From: Ipomoea triloba
Lineage: Eukaryota; Streptophyta; Magnoliopsida; Solanales; Convolvulaceae
Reading direction: 5' to 3'
Assembly (NCBI RefSeq): GCF_003576645.1
Contig: NC_044919.1
Location: forward strand, 12,293,994-12,357,993
Length of the DNA stretch: 64,000 bases
Positions within the stretch are counted from its first letter, which is position 1; every line of letters begins with the position of its first letter. This document shows, piece after piece, positions 48,612 through 60,824 of the stretch. The position numbers were made by a program, and so were the translations under genes. Under the pieces are notes generated by a model. It was not told the origin of the DNA and made no database searches. It saw only the letters and a program-made list of their open reading frames with translations.

Positions 48612-48794
48612 ATAATTCAGCATATCAAGGGAAATCCTGAGACTCCAATGAAGCCTGGGATCGCAATTGAGGCTTACCTCTTCGCCATGTTTGATGAAAA
48701 TAACAAAACTGTCCAAGGTGATGATCCAACCGAGAGGCGTTTTGGACTGTTTACTCCGGACAAGATGTCCAAGTATAACCCTAGCTTCAACTGA
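48612..48794 (+). pseudogene. GH17 glucanase 3' stub (copy E)
   Basis: Encodes only the last ~60 residues of a GH17 enzyme: an [15 protein letters not shown] stretch, then [11 protein letters not shown] written as [12 protein letters not shown], a FGLF motif and a KYNPSFN end before TGA. Both catalytic glutamates and the signal exon are missing, so it cannot encode a working enzyme. It is closest to gene F (GNPGTP and [14 protein letters not shown]). The DNA before 48612 is the 3' flank of gene D, so E looks like a deletion or unequal-crossover remnant. Its 3' UTR continues but is cut by two later insertions. Confidence 0.85.
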
Positions 48795-48820
48795 TCGAGT
48801 TCGAGTAATGGTATGTGAAT

Positions 48821-49206
48821 GAGTTAATTACATAAATGTTCCGGTACCTATAGAGAAATTACCAATTTGAATCTTAACTATTTTTTTTAACAAATTAAGT
48901 TCCTCAACTTTAAAAATCTTAATCAATTTGGTCCTCGTTTATTTTGTTGTTAGGCATCCGTTAACTCAGGACCAAATTGGTAATTTCATTATAGTCAAGG
49001 GACCATTTTATTAATTAACTTTTCGGAAAAATGGTGCATGTGATGATCAAAATGGCCCCTTAACTATAGCAAAATTACTAATTTGGTTCAACGGATGTCT
49101 AACAGCAAAACAAACAGAACAGATGGCCAAATTGGTTAAGATTTTTGAAGTTGGGGGACTTAATTGGTCAAAAAAAATTGTCAATGACCAAATCGGTAAT
49201 TAACTC
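48821..49206. mobile_element. Palindromic MULE-type MITE in the 3' UTR of copy E
   Basis: Bounded by GAGTTAATTAC and GTAATTAACTC, with a near-perfect 9 bp direct repeat (TATGTGAAT / TATGTTAAT). Same family as the element at 14901-15911. Removing it restores alignment of the E flank to the 3' UTR of C and D. Confidence 0.7.
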
Positions 49207-49263
49207 TATGTTAATGGTTGTAAAAAAATTAATATTAAAATTGCACTTCCAATAGGAGAATGG

Positions 49264-49264
<1 letters not shown>

Positions 49265-49318
<54 letters not shown>

Positions 49319-50218
49319 GATAAATCTCAACCATAGATATAGTCTAAATCAACGGTCTAGATTGAAGATGAATTAAAAAAACACGCAGCATTCTTATAAA
49401 TTTGAGTAAGTCATATTGTCTTTGTATCCGCGTGCACATTTTTTCTTCTTCTAGTGCATATTTTTCCTTCTTCAAGTGCATATGTTTTGTTTCAGGCTTC
49501 AGTACACAATTTCTACTATGAGTGCACAATTTTTCATTTTTGAGTGTACATTTTTTCTCCTTAAGTGCATCTTTTTATGCCTTCAATTGCATCTGTTTTA
49601 TTTCATATTTCAATACATAGTCTCTCCTTTGAGACTACATCTTTGTGCCTTTGAGTGCAAAAACTGAGATTTACAAATGCTTTGTAAGTGTAATTGCTTC
49701 AATAACAGAGTTAATTCCATTTTTTGTCCTAAATTTATAGGTGGAAATCCACTTTAAGTCTTTTTTTATTAGAACATTCACTTTTGGTCCTAGTATTATT
49801 GTGACATGACCATTTTTGATCCTTTATCAACAAAACAGTTTCAATATCGTTAAATTCAATGACGTTTCTGTCTTTAATTTTGTGTGGCTTCGAGTGCAAA
49901 TTTTAGCCTTCAAGTGCATGGTTATATGCTTTCAAGTGCACATTTCGTATAAAATTTCTTTTAAAAGAGTCATTAGTCATGTTTATCTGCATTCTCGCAC
50001 CTAATCCTAATCTTATATATATATAGGGTGAAAACTAACCTTAACCTGCAAATTAAACTTGCGAAGGATTGCACCGCACCCGTATACGATTGCACCGCAA
50101 GGTCTTCCCGGCATGTTTGAAAGTCGTAACAGTGCAATCATGTAGTAGTTGCGATACAATCTTTCACAAGTTTGCAATTTGCAGGTTAAGCTAATGTCGT
50201 TGTTTCTCACCTAATTAA
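49265..50218. mobile_element. Second insertion complex in the 3' UTR of copy E
   Basis: Starts with a TA array (49267-49313) and interrupts the conserved GAGAATGGGCAATA block, which resumes near 50220. Includes a 50026-50215 foldback with TTAACCTGCAAATT on one arm and AATTTGCAGGTTAA on the other, itself next to a short TA tract. Poly(A)-type AATAAA of copy E follows at 50251-50256. Confidence 0.6.
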
Positions 50219-51527
50219 AAATCCAACTCATTGATTGTAACCGTTTCAACAATAAAATTGCCGTTTCTATTTATAGTAGTAATTCGACATTGATCTTGAA
50301 CAATGCTTTTTCACATCATTTTGGCATGGGTTCTTGTTATACATTGTTATGCGATCCAAGTGTATAATACCATCCAAAACCCACCAAGGTACAATGAAGA
50401 CGACTTTTGTTAGGCACATGGGGGGTAAATTTACTACTGTCTTCGGAATATTACAAGATGTCAAAACCATCTCGATCTACAGACGTAACTCATCAAAGAG
50501 ATACAACAAACTGAAGAGAGAGAATATTGGGAAGCTCGTGGTTAAGCTAGAGAAAGGCCAATTGTAAGAAATTCCGACTTTTCTACAAAATCACAACACG
50601 AAGTTTTCATGAAAGGTATATCATGGAATTTTTATTTTTTATTTTTTTATTACTAGGAACTCTGTTACAATGCAGTATCTATTCATAAGTACTTTCTTAA
50701 CCTACTGAATTACAAAGAGTCAATATCGCATCCACTGAGTCTCGAACCTACCCCTTCCATATGGGTGTACAACTGGGTGCCACTAGACCATAAGGTTGTC
50801 ACGCTGCTGGTCACGGCGTGACTAACAACGTGACACTTGACCATCAGAAAGCTAGTCAGAGTGTCACGAATTGGCGAACTCCTTGCTTCGTTGCTCCGTT
50901 GAACTTTACTAAGGCTTTGACCCTTCATTCCTGAAGGGTTTTGCCTTGATATCATCCCGATTTGACCTCATTTTAAGCTTCAACATGCCTAGGTCCCGGT
51001 TTCCAATCCTCAAGGCATAAATACCTTAAATAAGCTTTGTTCTTGCACGAACACCTAACGTTCACTTAGAAATTGGTACAAATGAAGCATACTTATAGGC
51101 TAATTCACGGCTTATCATCTTTGAAATATGATAGGTATGCACCGCTCTAACCTTGATTGCATTCCTTCTATTTCTAGGATTAAGTTACGTCCAACAATAT
51201 CGATTTGAGTTGAAGCCATGCGTATTTGGTGTAAATAGGAGACTAAGACATAGAATTTCGTTGGAAGTTTACAATTATACGCTTAGCATAAGGAAGTGCT
51301 TAAATAGTAAAAAGAATCCATCTTTATGCAAAATTAGTATTCGAATACTCATTATTTCCTTATAAAATTACATAGAATTTCCAATGAATATTTCTAAATA
51401 TTACGCAAAATCGTATCCATTATTTTCACAACAATTACATAGAATTTCCAATGAATATTTCTAAATATTACGCAAAATCGTATCCATTATTTTCACAACA
51501 ATTCATTACGTACGCAGAATTAGTATT
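50219..51527. other. Copy E flank, SINE candidate and spacer
   Basis: Minus-strand 50800-50640 reads TGGTCTAGTGGCA (A box-like), then GGTTCGAGACTC (B box-like) and ends in an A-rich tail, fitting a tRNA-derived SINE; similar tails occur in the introns of D (~47000) and F (~55800). 50940-51365 unassigned. Confidence 0.45.
51370..51503. repeat. 67 bp tandem repeat
   Basis: ACATAGAATTTCCAATGAAT units begin at 51370 and 51437, period 67 bp. A diverged third copy lies at about 53765-53830, beyond the LINE. Confidence 0.8.
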
Positions 51528-51539
51528 CAAAATACTATT

Positions 51540-53746
51540 TTTTTGAAAGGAAGAAATTAATTCATTAAATCTCGAGCAAAAATGTCACCTAGGAACTGAG
51601 GGGGAGTATCAAACCACTCCCCGCAACCTGACACCGAAATGGCCTCCCGAGCTAGAGCATGGGCTGCACAGTTCGCAGATCGCCTAACAAACCCGAACTG
51701 GACATCATTTATCAAAGATGCCAACTCTTTAACATCGTCAACAAGAAAACCAAATGCAGAATGAAAGGAAATACAAGATAAAGCATTAAATAAAAGCTGA
51801 GAGTCTGTTTCTATGTCCACACCTCCCATTCCCGTATCCTTGAGCCAGCTCAGCGCCTCCCGCATACACATAGCTTCCGCCTCCCTCACAGCATACAAAC
51901 CTTCCACTTGCATATTCTTTGCCGCAAGGAAACCCCCATCATCATCCCGGAGCACCCACCCTAGTCCCATAACATTACGATTATGGTCCAGAGCCGCATC
52001 AGTATTCATCTTAAGCCTTCCCCGTAATGGTTTTGCCCACCTATCATCACGGCCTCCCGCGTTATGCACTTCAGGAATTTCATTCGCCGCCCTCCAATTA
52101 GACAGAAACGAAAGCGCACGCTGCAACATCAAATTATTGTCAACCGGGGTCGCATTCCAATAATTTTCATTCCTACCACACCACAACCCCCAGCATGTCA
52201 TAACAAATCTATCCAACAAATCACCTTGTAAAAGCTTAATACATTCAAAGAACCAAGCAGCGATATCCATATTCAATACCTGACCAATCATTACTCCTAA
52301 GGTGAACCACAACTTACGAGTTTCTGGACATTCAACAAAAAGATGATAGGCACTCTCTTCCACAACCCTACACATATGACACATCAAATGGCAATCAACA
52401 TGTCTAGCATTTAAAACATCACGAGTTGGGAGATAAGACGAAGCTAATTGCCAGCAAAAAGTTTTAACCTTTGGAGGGACATGCAAAGACCATATCCTAG
52501 ACCAAGGCCGTTCATCTTGAACCAGAGTTGTGAGTTGGCGATAACAAGACTTAACCGTGTATTCTCCCTTGTGATCCCAATGCCAAGACCACGTATCCTT
52601 GGGTTTACGCCTACTGATGGGAATTTTTAGAATGAGGTTAGCATCACGGGGATCAAAAATATCATGCACACATTCCACATCCCAACACGTACCTTGGGAG
52701 TTCATCAAAGACGCCACAGGAGCAGTTGATATAGACTCGTGCAAGATCGTTTGTACAAATGGTATAGAATCATCGGGTAGCCATGCATCCCTGCCTATTA
52801 ACGTGTCTTGCCCATCACCAATGCACCGCCTACACCCTATACCGAGAATTTCTTGGACTGCAAGCATCCCTCTCCAGATAAAAGGAGGATTACTACCCTC
52901 CTTTGCATCAAAGAAAGAGGTGTTTGGGTAGTATCGTGCCTTATACACCCGGGCAACCAGTGACATAGGGTGTTTTATCAGTCTCCATGCCTGTTTTCCC
53001 AGCATAGCCAAGTTCATCTCGTGCAGCATTCGAAAGCCCAAACCGCCTTTTGATTTCGGTACACACAACCCCTTCCATGTTCTCCACCGAATTCCCTTCC
53101 CACCTCCAACCATGCCTGTTCACCAGTACTCATTCATAATAGTCTCAATTTCCTTACACAGCGCTACAGGCAACTGGAAAACCATCATAGCGTAAGCCGG
53201 CATTGCCTGAAGTACGTTTTTCAGTAGTACTTCACGCCCCGCTCGTGACAAGAATCTGGCATTCCAATTCCTTATTCGTGCAAGTATGCGGGTCTTAAGA
53301 AACCCTAGAATCTCCTTCTTTCTTCGACCCACTAGAGAGGGCAGGCCTAAATATTTCCCAGAAGTACTTCCCTCCACCACGCCCAGGGTACCAACCACAT
53401 TTTCTCTAACAGGAGTTGAGACATTCGAACTGAAACACACAAGTGATTTCTCATAGTTTATACGCTGGCCAGAAGCTGTGGAGTATGTATCTAGAATTTC
53501 CCTCATGACTGTACTCTCCTGGGAATTAGCACGAAAAAAGAGGAAGCAATCATTCGCGAACAAAAGGTGTGAGATTTGTGGAGCACCACGAGCCACACAC
53601 ACGCCATGCAATGAGCCCCTATTCATAGTCTTCTCAATCAAAGCACTCAACCCTTCCGCCACAATTAAGAACAGATATGGGGAAAGTGGATCTCCTTGTC
53701 TGAGTCCTCTCTCTGGAACTATCGGGCCCAACTGGCATTGCTCATG
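51540..53746 (-). mobile_element. 5'-truncated L1-type LINE
   Basis: 12 bp target duplication CAAAATACTATT at 51528-51539 and 53747-53758, with a short A-tail on the minus-strand 3' side (51540-51544). Only the second half of ORF2 remains. It sits inside the 67 bp repeat tract. Confidence 0.88.
51557..53746 (-). pseudogene. LINE ORF2 fragment: RT, zinc-binding and RNase H domains
   Basis: Starts mid reverse transcriptase (GPIVPERGLRQGDPLSPYLF). The active-site FADD is FAND (53553-53564 region), which should abolish catalysis. After the MNEYW motif the next codon is TGA (53120-53122) in place of an expected Trp; beyond it the same frame runs 518 codons. That part has the plant LINE zinc-binding region (WSWHWDHKGEYTVKSCYRQL, then CHMC, H and C ligands) and a C-terminal RNase H with NTDAALD, Glu in REAEAMCMREAL, ETDSQLL and RRSANCAAHALA. 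Not a host gene. Confidence 0.9.
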
Positions 53747-53758
53747 CAAAATACTATT

Positions 53759-54895
53759 ATTATTACGCAGAATTTCCAAAGAATATTACCAATTATTATG
53801 CAAAATTGATTCCATTATTTTCACAATTCATTACGCATATTTGATAGCCATTTTTCCTTTTTAATTACATATTGAGTTTAATTTGTGGTAACAATTCAAT
53901 AGATATTAGATAATTTTCATATAATATTTTGTAATCAATTAAGCTTTATTAATTCTTTTACCATCCAATTAATTAATATTAAGAAAAGTTTGGACGAGAA
54001 TATTGAAGAGGAAAATTTTACTATTTTATTAATAGTATAGATATAGATTATAATTTTACATTTGCTTCATCAAAATCTATTAATACAATTATTCTATTCT
54101 TAAAAAAAATTAATACAATTATTGCTAATATAGAGTAGCTCAGAGTAATAAATAGCCCAAATTTTAGAACATACGCTAACAATAATACTAGCATTAAACT
54201 GGAATTTATAAATCCAACTACCCTACCTATCACATAACACTCCACCAACAAAAATTTCACAGGAACTTCAATTGTTATACCATATATATTGACCAGGATT
54301 CATATTGTATTGTGGACTGATCCAAAAATTATGTGTTTACAGTTAAAATATTTTGTATCTTCAATTAATCGTTTATGTGCTTGTAAATAAATTATAGGTA
54401 CATAACATATTAACTACAAGCACATAACATGATAACTAGAGACACATAATATGTGAACTGCAGACACAAAGTAATATTTATGTTTCTGCAGTTAACATAT
54501 TATATATGTGTCTGTAGTAATTTCTTAATAGAGATTTAAAACTTGCCATTGAAGTGTATTTAGGGCTTATATATTATGATTATTAATATAGAGTAACATT
54601 GTAAATTGTAATTAAGATTTTAAGTTTTCCAGACATTTAACAGCTATTTCCCAATCCATATATATTGATAATTTTATTATATTGATTTAAGACTTTTCTT
54701 CGTGACTTCGTCGCTCAAATTTTCTATAGCATCATTACCCTACCACCATTTATGGCTAGCGGTGACTAAATGCATCTAAGAATTAAGAAGAAGAAAATAT
54801 AGTAGACGGGAGAAATGGACTTGGTCCAACCATTATTTTAATTTGTTGTTTCTTCTTATTTTCGATGGTGACTTTGTGATATTTTCCACGGAGAG
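53759..54895. other. Spacer upstream of gene F
   Basis: AT-rich. A Helitron-like terminus (complement of TCTATACTATTAAT) lies at about 54028-54041. 54400-54500 has repeated ACATAACATATTAACTA units. From about 54590 it is homologous to the upstream DNA of gene C. Confidence 0.45.
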
Positions 54896-54898
54896 TAC

Positions 54899-54938
54899 TT
54901 GACCCGGAAGAAGTTTGGCCTTAAGTTGGTGTATAAAT
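54899..54938 (+). promoter_or_regulatory. W-box plus TATA module of gene F
   Basis: TTGACC at 54899-54904 and TATAAAT at 54932-54938. The W-box to TATA distance is about 10 nt shorter than in C and D. Confidence 0.5.
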
Positions 54939-55030
54939 GAAGCAAAAAACATGATATGGTGCATTCGCCATACAGCTTTAATATAATTGTCTGGTTTTTT
55001 TTATATTTGTTTTTGGCTTTCCTTTCCCTC

Positions 55031-56852
55031 ATGGCCCTTCTTCATCCATTGATGTCTTGCAAATCCTCCATGGCCGCCATTCTCCTGCTCATTGGGTTGC
55101 TTCACATTACAGGTCTTCTTTCACTCTATCTCATCATATAAGATAGAAATAGTATGCCCCTAAACTTAATGTGACAACTCTTTTATGTATTACTTGTGTG
55201 CTCGTAAATTGGTTGATGATTTTACTAGGAGTAAATTAGATTATGTAAATTTTAATGCAACTAGCATTATAGTATTCTTTAGTATACAATATTCTATACT
55301 ATTAGCAAGAATGGTTGAGCAACTAATGCAATTTAATGTATAACAACTTCATTATCTTTCCTTAATTTAAAATGGAAAAAATACATTTTTGGTCCTTTAG
55401 TTATACTCATGGCACATACTTAGTTACAGGCCTAATCATTTTTAATCCTAAGTTATGTGTAAAGTGACGATTTTAGTCTCTGAATGACCAAATTTGTCAC
55501 TTTATTAAGTGACATATTGGTGGCAGGATTAGTCCCTGAGGGACTAAAATAGCAATTCACGCATAACTTAAGGGTTAAAAATGGTCACGTATATAACTCA
55601 GAGATTAATCATCTGTATCAGATTTATAATTGACGGGCCAAAAAATACAACTTTTAATTTCCATTTAAAATTGTTGAACTTAATTATAGTATTCAACTAG
55701 TGTCTTAAGGGGAAATGAAAATTTTTTAGAACTTATTTCATTTTTAAATTTTTACTCCAACATATAATAATAATATCTGTTCATACCTATATATTTTCAT
55801 AACCTATTGAAGCACATATATAGAGTGAACCTGTGACATCTCATTTGGAAAATGCACATAGAAGTCATTGAGCTATAAATTACTTGACAATTCTTCTATA
55901 TAATTAAACCTATTTTTCCTTTCCAGGGGTACAATCCATTGGAGTTTGTTATGGGAGACTTGGCAACAATTTACCATCCGTTGCTGAAACCATAAACCTC
56001 TACGAGCAAAATGGCATCGAAGGGCTGCGAATCTACGATGCCTCCACCGAGGTCTTCGACGCTCTCAAAGGAACCAACATCGGCGTCATCGTCGATGTTC
56101 CCAACGACAAGCTCCAAGACCTAGCCAACCCCGACACAGCCAACGATTGGGTCCAAAGGAACATAGTACCCTACCCCGACGTCAACTTCAAATACGTCGC
56201 CGTGGGCAACGAGGTTTACCCCGGAAAAACCGGCTCCGATTACGCCCTGGCGGCCTTGAAAAACGTCCACGCCGCATTATCCGCGGCCAATAAGGACGGA
56301 ATTAAGGCCTCCACCGCCACCTACTCCTTCGTGTTAGACCACACCTACCCACCCGAAAATGGCGTGTTCAAGGACGAAGCCAAGAACCTAATGGAACCCA
56401 TCGTCCAATTCTTGGCACAAAACAACTTGCCCTTACTAGCCAACATATACCCTTATTTTGGCCGCGACAGCGCGCCGCTGTCTTTCTCGTTATTCACCGA
56501 CACCCAACTGAACCCTGTCGGGTACCAAAACATGTTTGATTCGATGCTGGATTCCATGTACGCCGCAGTTGAAAAGGCCGGCGGTTCCAATGTCCCGATC
56601 GTGGTTTCCGAGAGCGGCTGGCCGTCGGACGGCGGCCCGGATGCGTCGCCGGAGAATGCTGCGACTTATTACCGGAATCTAATTCAGCATGTGAAGGGAA
56701 ACCCTGGGACTCCAAAGAAGCCTGGAATTGCAATTGAGACTTATCTGTTCGCCATGTTTGATGAAAATGAGAAAAATGGCGATGCAACCGAGCAGCATTT
56801 TGGACTGTTTAGCCCTGACCAGAGCCCAAAGTATCAGCTTAGCTTCAACTGA
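55031..56852 (+). CDS. GH17 endo-1,3-beta-glucanase, PR-2 type (gene F)
   Basis: Exon 1, 55031-55112 (82 bp), encodes the signal peptide ([11 protein letters not shown] start). The phase-1 intron is 814 bp and ends TTCCAG. Exon 2, 55927-56852, is open to TGA. The predicted protein has 335 aa, the shortest of the five. It lacks several residues after YPYF, where C and D read ARKGDP and F reads GRDSAP. Glu123 (AVGNEV) and Glu256 ([12 protein letters not shown]) are the expected catalytic pair. The mature start is [17 protein letters not shown] and the end is KYQLSFN. No added domains. The last glucanase of the array; the next recognisable gene is the receptor pseudokinase about 6 kb away. Confidence 0.93.
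55372..55675. repeat. Possible TIR element in intron of gene F
   Basis: GGAAAAAATACATTTTTGG at the left is roughly mirrored by CCAAAAAATACAACTTTTAA at the right, with TAGTCCCTGAGGGACTA inside. Borders not exact. Confidence 0.45.
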
Positions 56853-57012
56853 GCTCAAGTAATAGTATAGTGAATAATACTCCGTAATATATATAGTACA
56901 AAAATTAAAACTAAAATTGCACTTCCCTACATACCCATATAGAATATATATGAGAATGCATGGGCAATATATTTCTATATTCAACATGTTCATTATTGTA
57001 ACGTGTTTAAAC

Positions 57013-57018
57013 AATAAA
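57013..57018 (+). terminator. Poly(A) signal of gene F
   Basis: AATAAA in a diverged version of the conserved block (TTTAAACAATAAAG), about 160 nt after the stop. Confidence 0.5.
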
Positions 57019-57039
57019 GTTTTGTTTTTTATATTCATG

Positions 57040-59815
57040 AATTGTCATTTAATTTGGATGATCTTAATTATACAATACTTTTTCAGTTCTTCTTGGGTTC
57101 ACACATTATTGTTATTGTTTAGATAGAAGATTCCATCCTAATTCGTAATTTTCTATTGCAAAGTCCTATTTACCCATCCTAAATTATTTTCACTGTTATT
57201 TTCTTCATGATGTGACTTATATTTATTGAGTGTCATGAATTGGCTAACTTTACACACTTTTAATTAAATACTAAATGATCAAACTAGATGTTGCCAGATA
57301 GAAAGAGAAATTGAGAAGAAAGTTTTTAAAAGGAATGCCTAACATTACCCTTTCCTATATATTTATATATTAAATCAGTAATTTTAAAGTAGGGATGAGT
57401 AAATGAAAGGTCATGAGATCGAGCCTCAGTAGAGAACGATATTGACACTTTGCACTTCAACATGCACTTCAACATGTTAAAAAGTATAGATGAACAGATA
57501 TTACAATGTAATAGAGTATAGGGTGAATAGTACTTAAAATAAAAAAAAAAAAAAAAAAAAGGGATGAGTTTCTACTTGCCTTTTAGTGTTGGGCACTAAA
57601 GACCTGGCAGCTGTCAGAGTCCATTGGACTAAGTCATCTGATCTGTGTTATGTTGCAATAGTTACTTTGCGCGTGTTTTTGTATTCTACCAAAAGAGTAA
57701 GAAAATGAGGCAATTCAAGAAGATTTGATCTCTTGAAGTCAATTCAAAGGGTCAAAGTCAGATTTGAGAAGGAAGGATTAATGAATTTAAAACTCTTTAA
57801 TCAAAATGGGTCATGTTTAATTTAGGTGTGAGACTACAACACAAGATAGATAGTTTATTATTTCTCAGCTTTAGTTAAGCATGACAATAATGAAATTGAG
57901 GTAGATTAAGGTTATTATATTCATTATTAAAGTACTTATATATTTTCATATTTTTATATAGACCTGTTATCTGTATATGAAGCCTAGGCTTTTTTTTTTT
58001 TTTTTTTTTAATTCTGTACAAATTAATAAAGCTTGCATTAATATAAATATTGCAAGTATATATATATGTGCGCGCGGGGGAGGCGATTTCAGTCCTAGGC
58101 GGCTTTTAGTCGGCCGACCGACTAACCAGCTGACTAGGCACTCTAGACGTCGAGTTGAGCATCTAACTTGACCGAGTTGGGTGTTTAACTCAACCGAGTT
58201 GGGTGTCCAACTCGACTAAGTGATTTTTTGTCTGCTCGACTACTTCTCTTCTATATTTGTCTAGTCATGTACTCAACTAACTATTTAACACATGCAGTTG
58301 ACGAGCTTGAGGGATTATAACAATCTAACAACGTAACTTTTAGCCTTGGGTGGAAAAGTGAAGACGATATATTCGAATTACTCGGCCACCTAGGCGCTAG
58401 GCGTCCCTGAGCATCCCACTAGCGCCTAGCGCCTAGCGCCTTATGATCTACAACATTGGTTAAAAGAAATCTAAAGTTTTATGGATGACACATCCATAAT
58501 AATTACAATTTATCTTACAAAATTTTAGAAAAAAAAATTAAAAAGAGAAACTAAAAGAAGAAAAAAAATCAAATGCGTATAAAAATGAAGAAAAAAAGAA
58601 AAGTTATGGTTTAATATTAACAAATAGTTTACTAACGAAGTTTCAAGTTGGTAGGACAATGAAACAACTTCATCCTTTGTACAGAGTCTAAGGTCTTGGT
58701 CTTGGTAAGGATGGTATACCAAGTGATATGGCTCAAAAGTTTCAAAAATAGTTATGAGAAACTCTAATATGGCCTTGAGATACTTTTAGACATTTTGTAA
58801 GTCAAAACTCAACATGAAAGGTTGGGAAAATGTATTTCGAAAAACTATCGTGTGCTAAACTAACAGAGTGAGAACAATATATAGTGGAAATGGCATTCAA
58901 AATGTAAACAATTCAAAATTTTCATTCTAATTTTACACTTGAGTCATTACTTGATGGTCAATGGTGATACTTCTCTATGCAATTATTATAGTGTTGTGAG
59001 GCTATTAGTAAGTATAGTCTCATATTTGTAAGATTAAGCTTATAAACTGTGTCAAGATAAGGTTGATGATTTGCAGAAATTCAATGCATCATTGTGAACT
59101 CCTACTGCCTACTTTCTGGTAGTTGATGCTTAGTACTCCTAATAGGGATATTGTACCTTCAGTACTTGAGAATTGGAATTTTAGTAGCTCTCTCAAGACT
59201 GGAGTATAGCAATCTTGTAGTAGGTATTATCTGAATGAAATTGAACTGAAAATTATTTAGAAAAATATGCTAAGTGATATAGATCGAGAAGAGCATAATT
59301 CTGTAATGATTTTATCTTGTTGATTTTTTATTGCCCTTACTGGCTGGTACTAGCATTGCATATGTGATATTTAGTAGTATTAGATCTTGAAATAGGTGCA
59401 TCCGAATGCAATGAAACTTGTCAGCAACTCAGCGTAGGAAAAAAAAAAATTTAATTTGTGATATAATTTAGTAAATAAATGAATTCAAGAATTTTAGAGT
59501 TTTAATTCTTTACTATAGGAAATTTTGTTTAATTGTTCAGAACAATTTATTCTGATACTTCTCAATTACTCCATTTTTGCAACGGAAGTTAATGCTCTGA
59601 ATAATATGGAATATTTTTTTTTCTTCTAGAAATTTTTAGCTAAAAGTTCAAACTAGGGTGCTAATGATTGAAAGTAATGATACTGGAATCTAATTTGAAG
59701 AAATTAATTCTTCAACTGGAATCTAATTTGAGTTAGAATTGAAAGTAATGATACTGGAGCATCAGCTATGAATAATTAAAGGTTGCCACAAAGGTTAGTA
59801 TTGTGACAACTTATA
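57040..59815. other. Spacer, no recognised gene
   Basis: AT-rich DNA. 58085-58440 has repeated CGAGTTGGGTGT and GCGCCTAG units, probably a repeat element end. No coding exon or RNA gene that I can support. Confidence 0.4.
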
Positions 59816-59821
59816 ATAGGA

Positions 59822-60270
59822 ATGGGTATAAATACCCCTCATGGGGGCTCATTTGTAAATCATCCAAGAAAGAATCCAAGAGTTGGATCTTAGAGTGGAA
59901 TCCAAGTGTGGAATCAAAGAGTGGAAATAATATTAGTTCCCTACGAAACTCAACTATTTCCACCATCTAAGGAGGTAAAATGGGTATAAATACTCCTCAT
60001 GGAGCTCATTTGTAAACCATCCAAGAAAGAATCCAAGAGTTGGATGAAATCCAAGTGCAGAATAAAAAGTGGAAATAATACTAGTTCCCTACAAAACTCA
60101 AGTATTTCTACCATCCATTGAGGAGGTGGAATGGGTATAAATACCCCTCATGGGGGCTCATTTGTAAACCATCTAAGAAAGAATCCAAGTGTGGAATCCT
60201 AGGGTGGAATCCAAGTGTGGAATCAAAGAGTGGAATAATACTAGTTCCCTACAAAACTCAAGTATTTTCT
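59822..60270 (+). repeat. Three-copy ~151-158 bp tandem repeat with TATA boxes (LTR promoter)
   Basis: ATGGGTATAAATACCCCTC units begin at 59822, 59980 (one change) and 60131. Each continues GGCTCATTTGTAAA and ends ACTAGTTCCCTAC-like. Each carries its own TATAAATA. Lies just before the LTR end and primer-binding site. Confidence 0.75.
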
Positions 60271-60420
60271 TTAGCTTCTTGCTTAATTTATCTCCATGGC
60301 CATCTCATCACTTATTTTGCATACTTTCCGGGGGAGGAATGAGGTTGACTTAGCTATTTTATGGAAAATATAGCTAAGGTAGCACGTGACGTCGTTAGGG
60401 AAAAACGAGTCCGTGACAGT

Positions 60421-60433
60421 TGGTATCAGAGCC
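60421..60433 (+). other. LTR retrotransposon primer-binding site
   Basis: TGGTATCAGAGCC, complementary to the 3' end of plant initiator-Met tRNA, two bases after GTGACA, a plausible LTR end. Confidence 0.75.
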
Positions 60434-60464
60434 AGGTTCGAGATTGGGTTGCTAGTTCATTGAG

Positions 60465-60824
60465 ATGGCTAACGTGGAGGATGTTCGTGTGGTTGACATG
60501 ATCGAGGAACGAGGAGTGGAACCCGTTCCATGAGGGACCAGCAAGAAGCGGGATCAAAGCAAGGCAAAGGAGGTTGCCGCTTTGGAGCATCTCGTAGGGG
60601 ACTTTGGGGAGAACCTTGAAAGGGTCGAGGAAAAACTCGAGAGGGTCGAGTTTAACTTTAAAACTCTCGAAGAACATGTCATTGAAGAAGTTGACAAGGT
60701 CAAATACGAGCACCTTGCCTTGGAGGATCGTTTCGAACAGTTTGAGGAGAAAGTTATGACCATTCGGTTAATCATGAAGACCTTGAAGGGGGAAAAGCCA
60801 GCTAATCATGAAGAGGCTAATTAG
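60465..60824 (+). pseudogene. Retrotransposon gag N-terminal fragment
   Basis: The ATG at 60465 opens 22 codons (MANVEDVRVVDMIEERGVEP), then TGA at 60531, then the same frame continues to 60824. The second part is strongly coiled-coil (repeated ERVEEKLERVEFNFKTLEEH). It follows the primer-binding site, as gag should; no protease or RT follows. Confidence 0.6.

Noticed and set aside
51557..53113. Calling the 518-codon frame a host RNase H gene
   Set aside because: It continues an RT frame, has LINE target duplications and an A-tail, and carries the LINE zinc-binding region.
53478..53864. 128-codon plus-strand frame
   Set aside because: Antisense of the LINE reverse transcriptase.
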